From contig NYSS01000060.1 in NCBI GenBank assembly GCA_002683135.1, positions 1 through 59,297 of the forward strand: a stretch of DNA of 59,297 bases, written 5' to 3'. Positions 34,939 through 43,131 of this stretch are shown piece after piece. Each line of letters starts with the position of its first letter. Position 1 is the first letter of the stretch. A model generated the notes under the pieces. It was not told the origin of the DNA. It saw only the letters and a program-made list of their open reading frames with translations, and did not search any database. A program made the translations under genes and the position numbers. The stretch is from Planctomycetota bacterium (GTDB taxonomy: Bacteria > Planctomycetota > GCA-002687715).

Positions 34939-37900
34939 GCGGCCTGATCTGGAAGGAAATCGACGCGTTGTGGCTGCTGTGGGTGCTCCCCGCGGTCGCC
35001 CTCGTGACCGTCATCGCGCACCGTAGGACGCGCTCCGCGGCCCGTCGGCTCGTGGGTGACGTGATGACGCGGCGGTTGATGCCGGACCTCTCTGGCGCCG
35101 GCCCTGCGCTGCGGGCGGGGCTGTTCATCGTCGGCGTGGGTCTGGTGGTGATCGCCCTCGCGAGACCCTGCTGGGACTACGACTACATCACCGTGGACGC
35201 GCGAGGCGTTGACGTCGTGGTGGCGCTCGACGTGAGTCGTTCGATGTTGGCCGACGACGGAGACGAATCACGGTTGGATCGGGCGAAGGCGGCGCTCGCG
35301 AACCTGGTCGATGGGCTACCTGGCGACCGGGTCGGCCTGCTTCTATTCGCGGGTGATCGTGTCCTGACCTGCCCGCTCACGTATGACCGTGGGTTCTTCT
35401 CCCAAGTGCTCGAGGACGCATCCCCCCAGAGCGTTGGCCTGGGGGGGACACGCATCGGTCCCGCCCTCGAGGAGTCCCTCGAGGTGCTCGACGCTGAGCA
35501 CGGTCGGGACAAGGTCTGCGTGCTCGTCACCGACGCGGGTGATCAGGATTCGTTCCCCAAGACGGCCGCTGAACGGCTCGCGAAGCGCAAGGTGAGGGTC
35601 ATCGCCTTGGGTATCGGACGTACGGATGCCGCGAACGCGCCGCTCGTTCTCGATGGGCAGGTCGTGCGCAGGGCTGACGGGACGCCGGTGCCGGCCCGCG
35701 TCGACGAGGCGCTGCTGCGCCACATCGTCGAGAGCACCCGCGGGCTCTATATCCCGCCCGAGCAGACCCACCGGCTACGCGAGCTGTACGGGCGTTACGT
35801 CGACCCGCTGGAGAAGGGTGACGCCAAGGAGCTACAAGAGAAGCAGTACCGCGAGCGGTACCAGTGGTTCCTTCTGCCCGGCCTGGTGCTCTTGTTGCTG
35901 CAGGCCATCATCCCGAACTACGCGCGCGGCCGCGGCGGGTCTGGTCGCGTGATCGTCCCGCTGCTGCTGGCGGGGTCGCTCCTGGCCGCCTGTTCCGGCA
36001 ACGATGACGCCGCGACCGTCGCGGCGGCGACGCGGGCCCTGCAGGTGGGGGACGCGGGCGCGGCTGTCACGGCGCTCAAGGCCTTGGCAGACGACCGCGA
36101 GGACGACGCAGTCCTGGTGTATGACCTCGCCTGCGCCCACCAGGGGGCGGGTCATGATGACGAGGCCAGAAAGCTGTTCGGTCAGGTGCTCGCCCTGGGG
36201 GAGCGCAGCCTGCGCGCGCGCACCGAGGTGAACTTGTCACTGCTCGATGTCAGCAAGCTGGGTGCGGTTTGCGGCGGCGATCCCGCAGACGCCGGGGAGA
36301 CGGTGCGAGAGGAGATCCGCGGTCTCGCGGACGTCGCTCTGTCACGGCTGCAGCGCGCCCGTGACCTGGACCCGTCCCTGGCCGCCGCTGGCGCGAAGCA
36401 AGACGTGCTCGCCCGTTGGCTCCGGGTCCTCGAGGATGACTGGGCGGCGAAGGACCGCGAGGCGCGCCGGTCGAAGCGGCGTGAGAAGAAGGGCGTGGCG
36501 TTCATGCTCGCCCTGATCCAGGAGCAGGTGCGGATCGGACGGGGGATCGGGGCGGGGGAGGGCATGCACAACCTGGCCCTTGATGAGCGTGAGTTGATCG
36601 AGGATCTGGGGCTCGTCGAGGAGCGCCTGGGGGACGACGCTCCCAAGCTCTCCGACACCGACAAGCAGGCCGTCCTTGTGGAGGTCGGCGTGGCGCAGCC
36701 CGTGCTCGAGGTCGCCGCCGACACGCTGGCGGAAGCCGAGGTGGTGAACGGCGCCGTGCAGGTCGCGAAGTCCGCGAGGCGCCTCCGGTCGATCTACGTC
36801 CTCTGGGCTGACATCGGTTCGTCCTTGGAGATGATCCTCGATGCACAGAGGGGCTTCCAACAGGGGGCGGCGCAAGCGCTCCGTGCTCGGCTGCCGCTGC
36901 CTCCCAAGGTGGTCACGATCTGGGGACAGATCGAGCGCGACCTCGTCGTCATGCTGGAGCGGGTCATCCAACGGGTCGACGCCTTGGAGCCCGAGGCCGC
37001 GGCGCCGGCGTGGTTCGAGCTGGCCAAGAATCAGCTCCCCCGCGCGCGCGAATCGATGGGACGGTGCGGTGAGCTGCTGGGATCGGATCTCAAGGATGCG
37101 GTGGCTGAAGCCATGGACAGCCTGACGCGCATCGCCCACGTCGCCGCGGATTGGAGGCTGTTGAAGATGCCGGTCGGCCGTCTCGCGCGCACCCTGGCGG
37201 GACAGGAGCGTGACCTGGCGCGGCAGGTCGCGGCGGCGGACCCGCTGGCTCTGGCCCTGTCGGGCACCGACAGCGTCGAGAAGTTGTTCACCGTCGCGAG
37301 TCGCCGCATCGGCTACCTGGAGGGCGCGTTGCAAGGGGAGGTCATGTCGGGCGCTCCCGACAATCCGACGGAGGAGCAGACGCAGGCGCTCGAGCGTCGC
37401 CTCGCCGATCTCGACGGTCGGCGTGAGATCGCACTACGGGCGCACGGGGACGCGAGCAGGGCCTACGAAGCTGATGGATGGCCTCCGAGTCAGGCCGTCG
37501 TTGACGGACTCGACGGCGCCCGGGGCGCGCTGCGTGACCTGTGGCTCGCCCTGGCGACCTTCGAGGAGGTCGTCGAAGCGGCCGCGGAGGAGCAGGCGGT
37601 GGCGGCCAAGGTCAACGGTCAGTCCGTCGAGGCGGCTGGCGCCGATGACGCCATGTTGCCGGAGGCCATGCGCCGCGCGCCGTTCTTGCTGGCAGACCAA
37701 GCGAAGGAGCAGGCGCTCGTCGAGGGTGCCGTACGTCGCATAGAAGCGCGGCTGCCGGAGGAGTTGGCGATTGCCAAGGCAAAGCGCCCCGCCGAGGGTG
37801 AGGTCGCGCCGAGCGTCGAGCAGGAGGAGGCGCGACAGCTGGCGGAAGTGCTCGCCGGGGTGGAGGGCACCATCGCGGCTGCGCGGGCCGAGGTGGCGAA

Positions 37901-39002
37901 GGCGACGTCGGCGCTCCGTCCACCCGAGGCCCCGACGATCGTGACCGGGCTGAAGGCGGTCCTGAATCGTGCGCGGCCATCTCAGGAAGAGGCCGCGGCG
38001 TTGCTGGCTCAGGCGCTCGATGAGTTGAGGCGCGCCAAGCTCGGATTCGGCGACGTGGCGCTCGCGGTGATGCGAACCGAGTCGTTACTGCTCCCGATTG
38101 GACGGGACCTCTCCGCCGGTGTGGAGGTGAAGACGGGGGAAGAGACGCAGACGGCAGAGGGGCTTGGCGAGGTGCAGCAGGAGGTGGTCGGTCCGCTGAT
38201 CGCCCGAGTGCCCTATGCCCTGGCGCGCACGCTGGCGCAGCTGCGTCCCCGCGGTGAGCAAGGAGCAGAGCCGACAGACGAGCAGGTCGCCCAGTTCGAG
38301 CAGGGGCGTCAGGCGCTCGAAGCGCTGGCGAGCCAGCTGCAGGGCGCCCATGATCGCGCGGTTGAGGCGCTGAGCGGTGGTGAAGCGGTCGAGGGTCGGG
38401 AGGCGATTGACCTGGCCGGGAACGTCGCGCGACAAGTGTGGACGATGTTCGCGGACATCAAGGGCCTGCTGGAGCAGGGAATCGGCGAGGAGACGACGTT
38501 GATCGCGCGCACCGGCGCCTTCCAAGCTTCGACCGAGCAGGTCCCCGATGTGCGTCGCCAGGGCGCGGTCACCGATCAGTCGCGGACCCGCGGGCTGATT
38601 CCGTACATGACCGAGGCGGTCCAGCGCCAGGCCACCGAGGGTGGTGGCCAGGGTGGTGGCCTCTCAGGAGAGGTCGTCGAGTTGGCCCAGCGGAATCTCC
38701 CGTTGGCGGAGCAGGCCATGGTCGAGGCCTGTGAGAAGCTCGCTGAGAGCTTGTGGTCGGCCGCGCGTACGCAGCAGGAGAAGGCGAAGCGCCTGCTGGA
38801 GGAAATCCTGCGACAGCTTCAGCAAGACCAGGATCAGGAGCAGGAGCAGCAAGATCAGGAGCAACAGCAGCAGCAGCCCCAGGAGGATCGCAGCGACCGT
38901 GAGAAGGAGCGTCAGGAGCGCGCGGTCGAAGAGCGGAACGAGAAGTTGAAGGACAAGGAGCGACAGAACAAGAAGCGGAAGCCCGTCAAGGAGGACTGGT
39001 GA
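34935..39002 (+). CDS. BatB-BatC fusion: VWA membrane protein joined to a lipoprotein-like helical giant
   Basis: 1355 residues. Residues 1-345 are a complete BatB: two spans (about 13-30, 57-75), VWA MIDAS VALDVSRSM (near 97) with TRIGPALEES and VLVTDAGDQD, and a closing span (YQWFLLPGLVLLLLQAIIPN, about 312-331). Then comes a new signal-like segment, RVIVPLLLAGSLLAAC with Cys353 in a perfect lipobox LAAC. After it are TPR-like helices (about 355-435), as in BatC, and some 850 residues of long Ala/Glu/Arg-rich helices, probably coiled coils. The tail is Gln-rich then Lys/Arg/Glu-rich (about 1290-1355). No stop codon or frameshift is seen at the seam; a GTG at 35949 could be an internal start for a separate lipoprotein. 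Overlaps neighbours by 4 bases. Confidence 0.82.
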   Translation: MSGLIWKEIDALWLLWVLPAVALVTVIAHRRTRSAARRLVGDVMTRRLMPDLSGAGPALRAGLFIVGVGLVVIALARPCWDYDYITVDARGVDVVVALDVSRSMLADDGDESRLDRAKAALANLVDGLPGDRVGLLLFAGDRVLTCPLTYDRGFFSQVLEDASPQSVGLGGTRIGPALEESLEVLDAEHGRDKVCVLVTDAGDQDSFPKTAAERLAKRKVRVIALGIGRTDAANAPLVLDGQVVRRADGTPVPARVDEALLRHIVESTRGLYIPPEQTHRLRELYGRYVDPLEKGDAKELQEKQYRERYQWFLLPGLVLLLLQAIIPNYARGRGGSGRVIVPLLLAGSLLAACSGNDDAATVAAATRALQVGDAGAAVTALKALADDREDDAVLVYDLACAHQGAGHDDEARKLFGQVLALGERSLRARTEVNLSLLDVSKLGAVCGGDPADAGETVREEIRGLADVALSRLQRARDLDPSLAAAGAKQDVLARWLRVLEDDWAAKDREARRSKRREKKGVAFMLALIQEQVRIGRGIGAGEGMHNLALDERELIEDLGLVEERLGDDAPKLSDTDKQAVLVEVGVAQPVLEVAADTLAEAEVVNGAVQVAKSARRLRSIYVLWADIGSSLEMILDAQRGFQQGAAQALRARLPLPPKVVTIWGQIERDLVVMLERVIQRVDALEPEAAAPAWFELAKNQLPRARESMGRCGELLGSDLKDAVAEAMDSLTRIAHVAADWRLLKMPVGRLARTLAGQERDLARQVAAADPLALALSGTDSVEKLFTVASRRIGYLEGALQGEVMSGAPDNPTEEQTQALERRLADLDGRREIALRAHGDASRAYEADGWPPSQAVVDGLDGARGALRDLWLALATFEEVVEAAAEEQAVAAKVNGQSVEAAGADDAMLPEAMRRAPFLLADQAKEQALVEGAVRRIEARLPEELAIAKAKRPAEGEVAPSVEQEEARQLAEVLAGVEGTIAAARAEVAKATSALRPPEAPTIVTGLKAVLNRARPSQEEAAALLAQALDELRRAKLGFGDVALAVMRTESLLLPIGRDLSAGVEVKTGEETQTAEGLGEVQQEVVGPLIARVPYALARTLAQLRPRGEQGAEPTDEQVAQFEQGRQALEALASQLQGAHDRAVEALSGGEAVEGREAIDLAGNVARQVWTMFADIKGLLEQGIGEETTLIARTGAFQASTEQVPDVRRQGAVTDQSRTRGLIPYMTEAVQRQATEGGGQGGGLSGEVVELAQRNLPLAEQAMVEACEKLAESLWSAARTQQEKAKRLLEEILRQLQQDQDQEQEQQDQEQQQQQPQEDRSDREKERQERAVEERNEKLKDKERQNKKRKPVKEDW
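38814..38885 (+). repeat. Gln/Glu/Asp-rich codon repeat in the BatB-BatC tail
   Basis: A run of CAG, CAA, GAG and GAT codons encodes an imperfect QDQEQEQQ-type repeat just before the basic C-terminus. It is a coding low-complexity tract, prone to length change, and probably a flexible linker or coiled-coil end. Confidence 0.6.
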
Positions 39003-41629
39003 TGTGCGCGCGGGTGGCGTTCATGCTCATCTGCCTGGCGGCCGCTGCCTCGGCCCAGCTGCGGGCCCGCTGCAGTCTCTCCGATGGCCAGGTGTTCGAG
39101 GGGCAGGCGGTGGTCTACGACGTGGTTATCCGTCGGGCGACCGAAGACGTTCGTATTGAGACGGGCCCCCAGGTCGAGGGGCTCACGTTCGAGCGGGTGC
39201 GTGAGGGTATTCGCAGTCAGGGCTTCACGAGCATCAACGGTCGGCTCACGCGTCATCGGGACTGGGGCGTGACGTGGCGCGTTCGCGCCGAGAACGCCGG
39301 GATCTATCGCATCCCCATGCCGAAGATCATCTCAGGCGGGAAGGCGGTCGCCGGTCACGAGGTCACGCTCACGGTGCAGGCCGCGGCGTCACAAGAGGCC
39401 GCCAGGGTCGTCTTGTCGGCGAGCGCTGCGAACGTCGTCCTGGGGCAGGCCGTGGGGATCACGGTGGACGTGCTGCTCAAGCACCTGCCGGCGCCGTCCC
39501 CGGATCCCGACCCCCTGCATTTTCATGACCAGCCATTCCCCAACCAGCTGGTGCCCCCACAGGTCGTCCTGCCGTGGTTGCCGGCGCCGCCGTTTGGGCA
39601 AGGGTCGTTCGACCTCGATCAGTGGGCCCGTTCGGTGATGAGCAAGGGTAAAGGGCTGCGGTTCAGCGGCGTCAACTCCAGGCGTTTTGTCGGCGAGGTT
39701 TCGGATGTGGATGCGCCCGACGCGACCGGCAAGTCGTCGCGCTATCGCCGGTATCGTTTTCGCGCCGAGCTGCGCGCGGACCAGGTAGGGACCTTCCAGT
39801 TCGGGCGGGCGATGCTCGAGGGGAGCATCGCCGAGAAGTCTGGTGCTCGTTTCCGCGAGCGGCACATCTTCGCGCGGTCCGAGCCGCTGAGCGTGACCGT
39901 TTCGGAGGCGCCCGCGGAAGGTCGCCCTGCCGGCTTTGCCGGAGCTGTCGGACGGTTCCAGTTCACCGCGCCACCCCCGACGCCGAGCGTCGTCGCGGTG
40001 GGCAATCCGATCTATCTCACCCTCGTTGTCGAGGGGCACGGGTTCCTCGACGGCGTCGAGATCGACGTGGCCAGACAACTTGGAGACGGGTGGCGGGTCG
40101 AGCCCCCCAAGATCCTTGACTCATTGGCCCCTGGGGAGGCACGTCCGCAGGGCTTCCCGGCCCGAATCGGCAAGTGGCGGCAGTTCGACTACAAGCTCCG
40201 TCCGCTCCGCGACGACATCCGCGCCGTGCCGCCGATCCGGTTCGCGTACTTCGACACCGAGCGCCGCTCGTACAGGGTGCTCTTGTCTCCCGAGTTCGCC
40301 ATCCAGGTGAAGCCGGCTGGCGCGGACATCGATGCGGGAGTCGTTGACGCGACCGGCGGTGGTCCTGGGACGACTGAGCTGGTGGCGGCAGGGCTGTCCG
40401 CCAACGAGGACGACCTCAACAAGATCGGGAATCAGCGGGCCAGGCCCGGCCCCTACTTGATCAGCCTGGTCGGGTTGTTGTCGGTATGGCTGGGCGCGGG
40501 GTTCGTTGTTCGCCGCCGTCTTCGATTGCGGGCGGACCCGACCATCCTTCGTCGCCGAGACGCGCCGGGACGCGCCGCCCGGCGCTTGAAGGCCGCGCGG
40601 GTGGGGTCGGGTCCGGAGGCGGTGACGGAGGCGGTCGCGGCGCTCTGCGGGCTCGTCGCCGATCTGCAGGATCGACCGGAGGACGCGGTGACGTCGGGTG
40701 ACGTCGCTCGTTGGGCGGAGCCGCACCTCGGCGACGCTGACGAGCGGGCCGCGCTCGATGAGCTGCTCGAGTTCGGAGAGATGGCGTCGTTCGGCGGGGG
40801 GGGGCTCGACGATGTTGCGCGAGCCCGGTTGCTGGCGGTGGCGGATCGGCTCGTGCGGACGGCGTCGACCCGTCGGCGCGCGGGAGTCACCTCCACGGTC
40901 CTGGCCATGCTGGTGATCGCCGGGGCGCTCCCGGCTCAGAATACGGATCTGTTCCAGAAGGGGCAGGAGGCCTTCGCCGAGGGAAGGTACGTCGATGCCG
41001 CAGGGCACTACGAGGCCATGTTGTCCGACGACTACGCAAACGGGTATGTCCTGTTCAACCTGGGGAACGCCTGGATGAACGCGGGAGAGCTCGGTCGCGC
41101 CATCTCCGCCTACCGGCGCGCCCGGTGGTTCATCCCCGCAGACGCGAACCTGGAGCGTAATCTGGGGTTCGCTCTGGAGCGGCGGCTGCAGGAGCTCTCG
41201 GTTACCGATGAGGCGGTCATCGACAAGATCCTGTTCTGGCGGCCCACGCTTTCGTTCTCCCGACAGGCGGGCGTCGCCCTGTTCTTCTTCGTGCTCGCCT
41301 TCGCGTCTTCATTGGTGCGGTTGATGCGTGGTAGACGATCCACGTGGATCCGCTCGGCCGCGTTCATGGGCTTCGCCCTGGCGCTGCTGTTCACCGCGTC
41401 GGCCACGCTCACCTGGGCTGATCAGGCTTCAGGCGAACACGGCGCGATCACCGACGACGACACCCGATTGCTCCAGTGGCCCTCCGACGAAGCGGACCTG
41501 GCGTACGAACAACCGCTTCATGACGGCGACGAGTTCACCGTTCTGCAGGGCCGCGACGGATGGCTGAAGATCCGCGTCGCGGATCGCTACGAGGGGTGGG
41601 TTCCTGCCGGGCGCGCGATCGTCTGGTAG
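38999..41629 (+). CDS. BatD-BatE fusion: oxygen-tolerance beta-sandwich, TPR and SH3 domains
   Basis: 876 residues. Signal peptide at 1-20 (ending AAAASAQ). A BatD-type periplasmic beta-sandwich region runs to about 475, with Pro-rich SPDPDPLHFHDQPFPNQLVP in the middle. A span follows at about 484-504, with a basic cytoplasmic loop and helical domain. At 630-645 is a second signal-like segment (TSTVLAMLVIAGALPAQ), then TPR helices (LFQKGQEAFAEGRYVDAAGH, about 648-725), two more spans (about 757-780 and 792-815), and a C-terminal bacterial SH3 domain (VLQGRDGWLKIRVADRYEGW). The second half is the BatE architecture. ATG 38999 overlaps the BatB-BatC stop. Last gene of the operon. Confidence 0.85.
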   Translation: MMCARVAFMLICLAAAASAQLRARCSLSDGQVFEGQAVVYDVVIRRATEDVRIETGPQVEGLTFERVREGIRSQGFTSINGRLTRHRDWGVTWRVRAENAGIYRIPMPKIISGGKAVAGHEVTLTVQAAASQEAARVVLSASAANVVLGQAVGITVDVLLKHLPAPSPDPDPLHFHDQPFPNQLVPPQVVLPWLPAPPFGQGSFDLDQWARSVMSKGKGLRFSGVNSRRFVGEVSDVDAPDATGKSSRYRRYRFRAELRADQVGTFQFGRAMLEGSIAEKSGARFRERHIFARSEPLSVTVSEAPAEGRPAGFAGAVGRFQFTAPPPTPSVVAVGNPIYLTLVVEGHGFLDGVEIDVARQLGDGWRVEPPKILDSLAPGEARPQGFPARIGKWRQFDYKLRPLRDDIRAVPPIRFAYFDTERRSYRVLLSPEFAIQVKPAGADIDAGVVDATGGGPGTTELVAAGLSANEDDLNKIGNQRARPGPYLISLVGLLSVWLGAGFVVRRRLRLRADPTILRRRDAPGRAARRLKAARVGSGPEAVTEAVAALCGLVADLQDRPEDAVTSGDVARWAEPHLGDADERAALDELLEFGEMASFGGGGLDDVARARLLAVADRLVRTASTRRRAGVTSTVLAMLVIAGALPAQNTDLFQKGQEAFAEGRYVDAAGHYEAMLSDDYANGYVLFNLGNAWMNAGELGRAISAYRRARWFIPADANLERNLGFALERRLQELSVTDEAVIDKILFWRPTLSFSRQAGVALFFFVLAFASSLVRLMRGRRSTWIRSAAFMGFALALLFTASATLTWADQASGEHGAITDDDTRLLQWPSDEADLAYEQPLHDGDEFTVLQGRDGWLKIRVADRYEGWVPAGRAIVW

Positions 41630-41644
41630 CGCCTTGGTCTCTCG

Positions 41645-41661
41645 GATCTGACGCTCAGATC
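41645..41661. terminator. Hairpin at the end of the bat operon
   Basis: Perfect 7-bp inverted repeat GATCTGA / TCAGATC with a CGC loop, followed on the plus strand by TCCTTCC. The stop codon of the convergent ThrRS-editing-domain gene (41655-41657) lies in the right arm. Only 25 bases separate the two genes, so it may stop transcription from both sides. Confidence 0.45.
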
Positions 41662-42074
41662 TCCTTCCACACCTTGGCGAGGCTCTCTCCGTAGACGGAC
41701 AGGTCCCATTCGCAGAACCAGCCGAACGGCGTTGTCTTGACCTCATAGCCCGTGCTGCCGAGGCGTTCGGCCATGTCGGAGATGAACGTCCGAGCCCAAT
41801 CCGAGCTGGCGTTGTCCGCGCCGAGGTGGGTGAACGAATGAAGCACGATGTTGGTGAAGCCCCGCTTGTTTGCGAGCCACTTCAGGTGCTTGAGGGTGTA
41901 CTTGAAGACACGTCGGTGGCTGTCTTCATCGGCTTCGTCGCAGGTCTCCGCGTGGAGGAACGCGACGACGGCTTCGTCGGCGCCGTCTTCGACGGGGGCA
42001 GTGTCGGCGTCGTCCAGGGTCTGGGACCACGCCTTCCACCAGAAGCGCTTTGCTTGGAAGGTGAGGATCTTCAT
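41655..42074 (-). CDS. Freestanding archaeal-type threonyl-tRNA synthetase editing domain
   Basis: 139 residues, the whole length of the N-terminal editing domain of archaeal ThrRS (tRNA-Thr_ED, a D-aminoacyl-tRNA deacylase-like fold) with nothing attached. Landmarks: KILTFQAKRFWWKAW at the start, DEAVVAFLHAETCDEADEDS, NIVLHSFTHLGADNASS near residue 76 (archaeal YPFAHLSSxLA), and GYEVKTTPFGWFCEWDLSV near residue 108 (archaeal APFGYYKxFKIS). The archaeal Lys after FGYY, linked to catalysis, is Cys here, and the CKGHPLAE ending is VYGESLAK. So it may bind a different substrate or have lost editing. It diverges from a lipoprotein gene across 31 bases. Confidence 0.75.
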   Translation of the reverse strand: MKILTFQAKRFWWKAWSQTLDDADTAPVEDGADEAVVAFLHAETCDEADEDSHRRVFKYTLKHLKWLANKRGFTNIVLHSFTHLGADNASSDWARTFISDMAERLGSTGYEVKTTPFGWFCEWDLSVYGESLAKVWKEI

Positions 42075-42093
42075 GGGTCCGCAGATTGTCTGC

Positions 42094-42099
42094 TACTCT
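42094..42099 (+). promoter_or_regulatory. -10-like hexamer 6 bases before the HEAT lipoprotein start
   Basis: TACTCT ends exactly 6 bases before ATG 42106 and no Shine-Dalgarno is present, the geometry of a leaderless transcript. On the other strand GACAAT (42085-42090) lies 10 bases before the ThrRS-editing-domain ATG, so the 31-base gap may hold two back-to-back -10 elements. Confidence 0.4.
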
Positions 42100-42105
42100 C
42101 ATCGC

Positions 42106-43047
42106 ATGAGAAAGACCCTGATGCTGGTAATGGCCTGCGCTCTGGCCCTCGCCGCTTGCGGCGGTGACGACGCCGCCTCGAAAGAGGTTTCGAGCAAGGA
42201 CCTGAAGTCGCTCAAGGGGCAGCCCGAAAAGGGGGGCGCGACCGCGGCAGAGAGGGCCGAGCCTGCGATCACTCCGCAAGAGCGCCGCCGTCGCGCTGCG
42301 ATCATGCTCTTGAGGGAGAAGCTCGAGAAGGTGAAGGACCCGGACGAGCGGGCTGACCTCTTGGCGGAGGTGGCCCAGTTCGGAGTCCACGCCAAGCCGC
42401 TCTGGTCCGCGGTGCTCGCGGGGTTCAGGGACGAGGAGCCGTTCACCCGGGCCGTGGCGTTGGAGACGGCCGCCAAGGTGGACCCATTGGGGTGTCAGCC
42501 GCTCCTGCTCCAGGGGCTCGGTGACGATGAGTCGGAGGTGCGTGAGATGGCCGCGGCGGCGTGGGCGCTGGCGGGGATCAAGGAGCTCTCACCGCTGCTC
42601 GACCGCATCGAGAATGAGTTCGAGGCCCGCGTGCAGTTCGCGATCATGGTCGCCGTTGAGGCGGTCGGCGAGAAACACCATGTGCCGCTGGTGGCCAAGG
42701 TCGTCGGGGACCTGGATCCAAGCGCGCTGAAGCCGACCATTCGTTTCCTCGGCAAGCACGGCGCGAAGGATCATGCCGGGACCATCGTCGACTGCCTGGA
42801 GAAGGACGACGTCGATCTCCGTATCCTGGCGGCGCGCACCCTCAAGGCGCTCGGCGTCAAGGCGAAGCCCATCTTGTCCGGGCTGGCTTCGGCCCTCCTC
42901 GACGACGAGCCGGGGGTCCGCGAAGCAGCAGTTAATGCCCTCAAGTCATTGACAGGACAGGATTTGGGGTATGATCCGAGCGCCGATGAGGACGCGCGGT
43001 CGCAGGCTCGGGCGGCGTGGGTGGAGTGGATCTCACGGAACACCTGA
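42106..43047 (+). CDS. HEAT-repeat lipoprotein
   Basis: 313 residues. Lipoprotein signal MRKTLMLVMACALALAACGG with lipobox LAAC at Cys18. A disordered stretch follows to about residue 55. Then helical repeats of about 30-40 residues run to the end, with HEAT-type phrases such as LLQGLGDDESEVREMAAAAW, then LEKDDVDLRILAARTLKAL and LLDDEPGVREAAVNALKSL. HEAT solenoids bind proteins; a periplasmic scaffold role is likely but the partner is unknown. Asp at the position after the lipid Cys is absent (Gly-Gly), so outer-membrane sorting is plausible. Confidence 0.82.
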   Translation: MRKTLMLVMACALALAACGGDDAASKEVSSKDLKSLKGQPEKGGATAAERAEPAITPQERRRRAAIMLLREKLEKVKDPDERADLLAEVAQFGVHAKPLWSAVLAGFRDEEPFTRAVALETAAKVDPLGCQPLLLQGLGDDESEVREMAAAAWALAGIKELSPLLDRIENEFEARVQFAIMVAVEAVGEKHHVPLVAKVVGDLDPSALKPTIRFLGKHGAKDHAGTIVDCLEKDDVDLRILAARTLKALGVKAKPILSGLASALLDDEPGVREAAVNALKSLTGQDLGYDPSADEDARSQARAAWVEWISRNT

Positions 43048-43131
43048 TGCATTCGGGGCCTCGCTGGCCGATGATAGGATCGAACGCAACGGCGGGCTTA
43101 CCCCCACGCTGACTACGGAGTCGCAACGGAC

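Noticed and set aside
38814..38885. CAG-type run as a microsatellite or CRISPR-like repeat
   Set aside because: Imperfect, in frame and inside a coding tail; no spacers.
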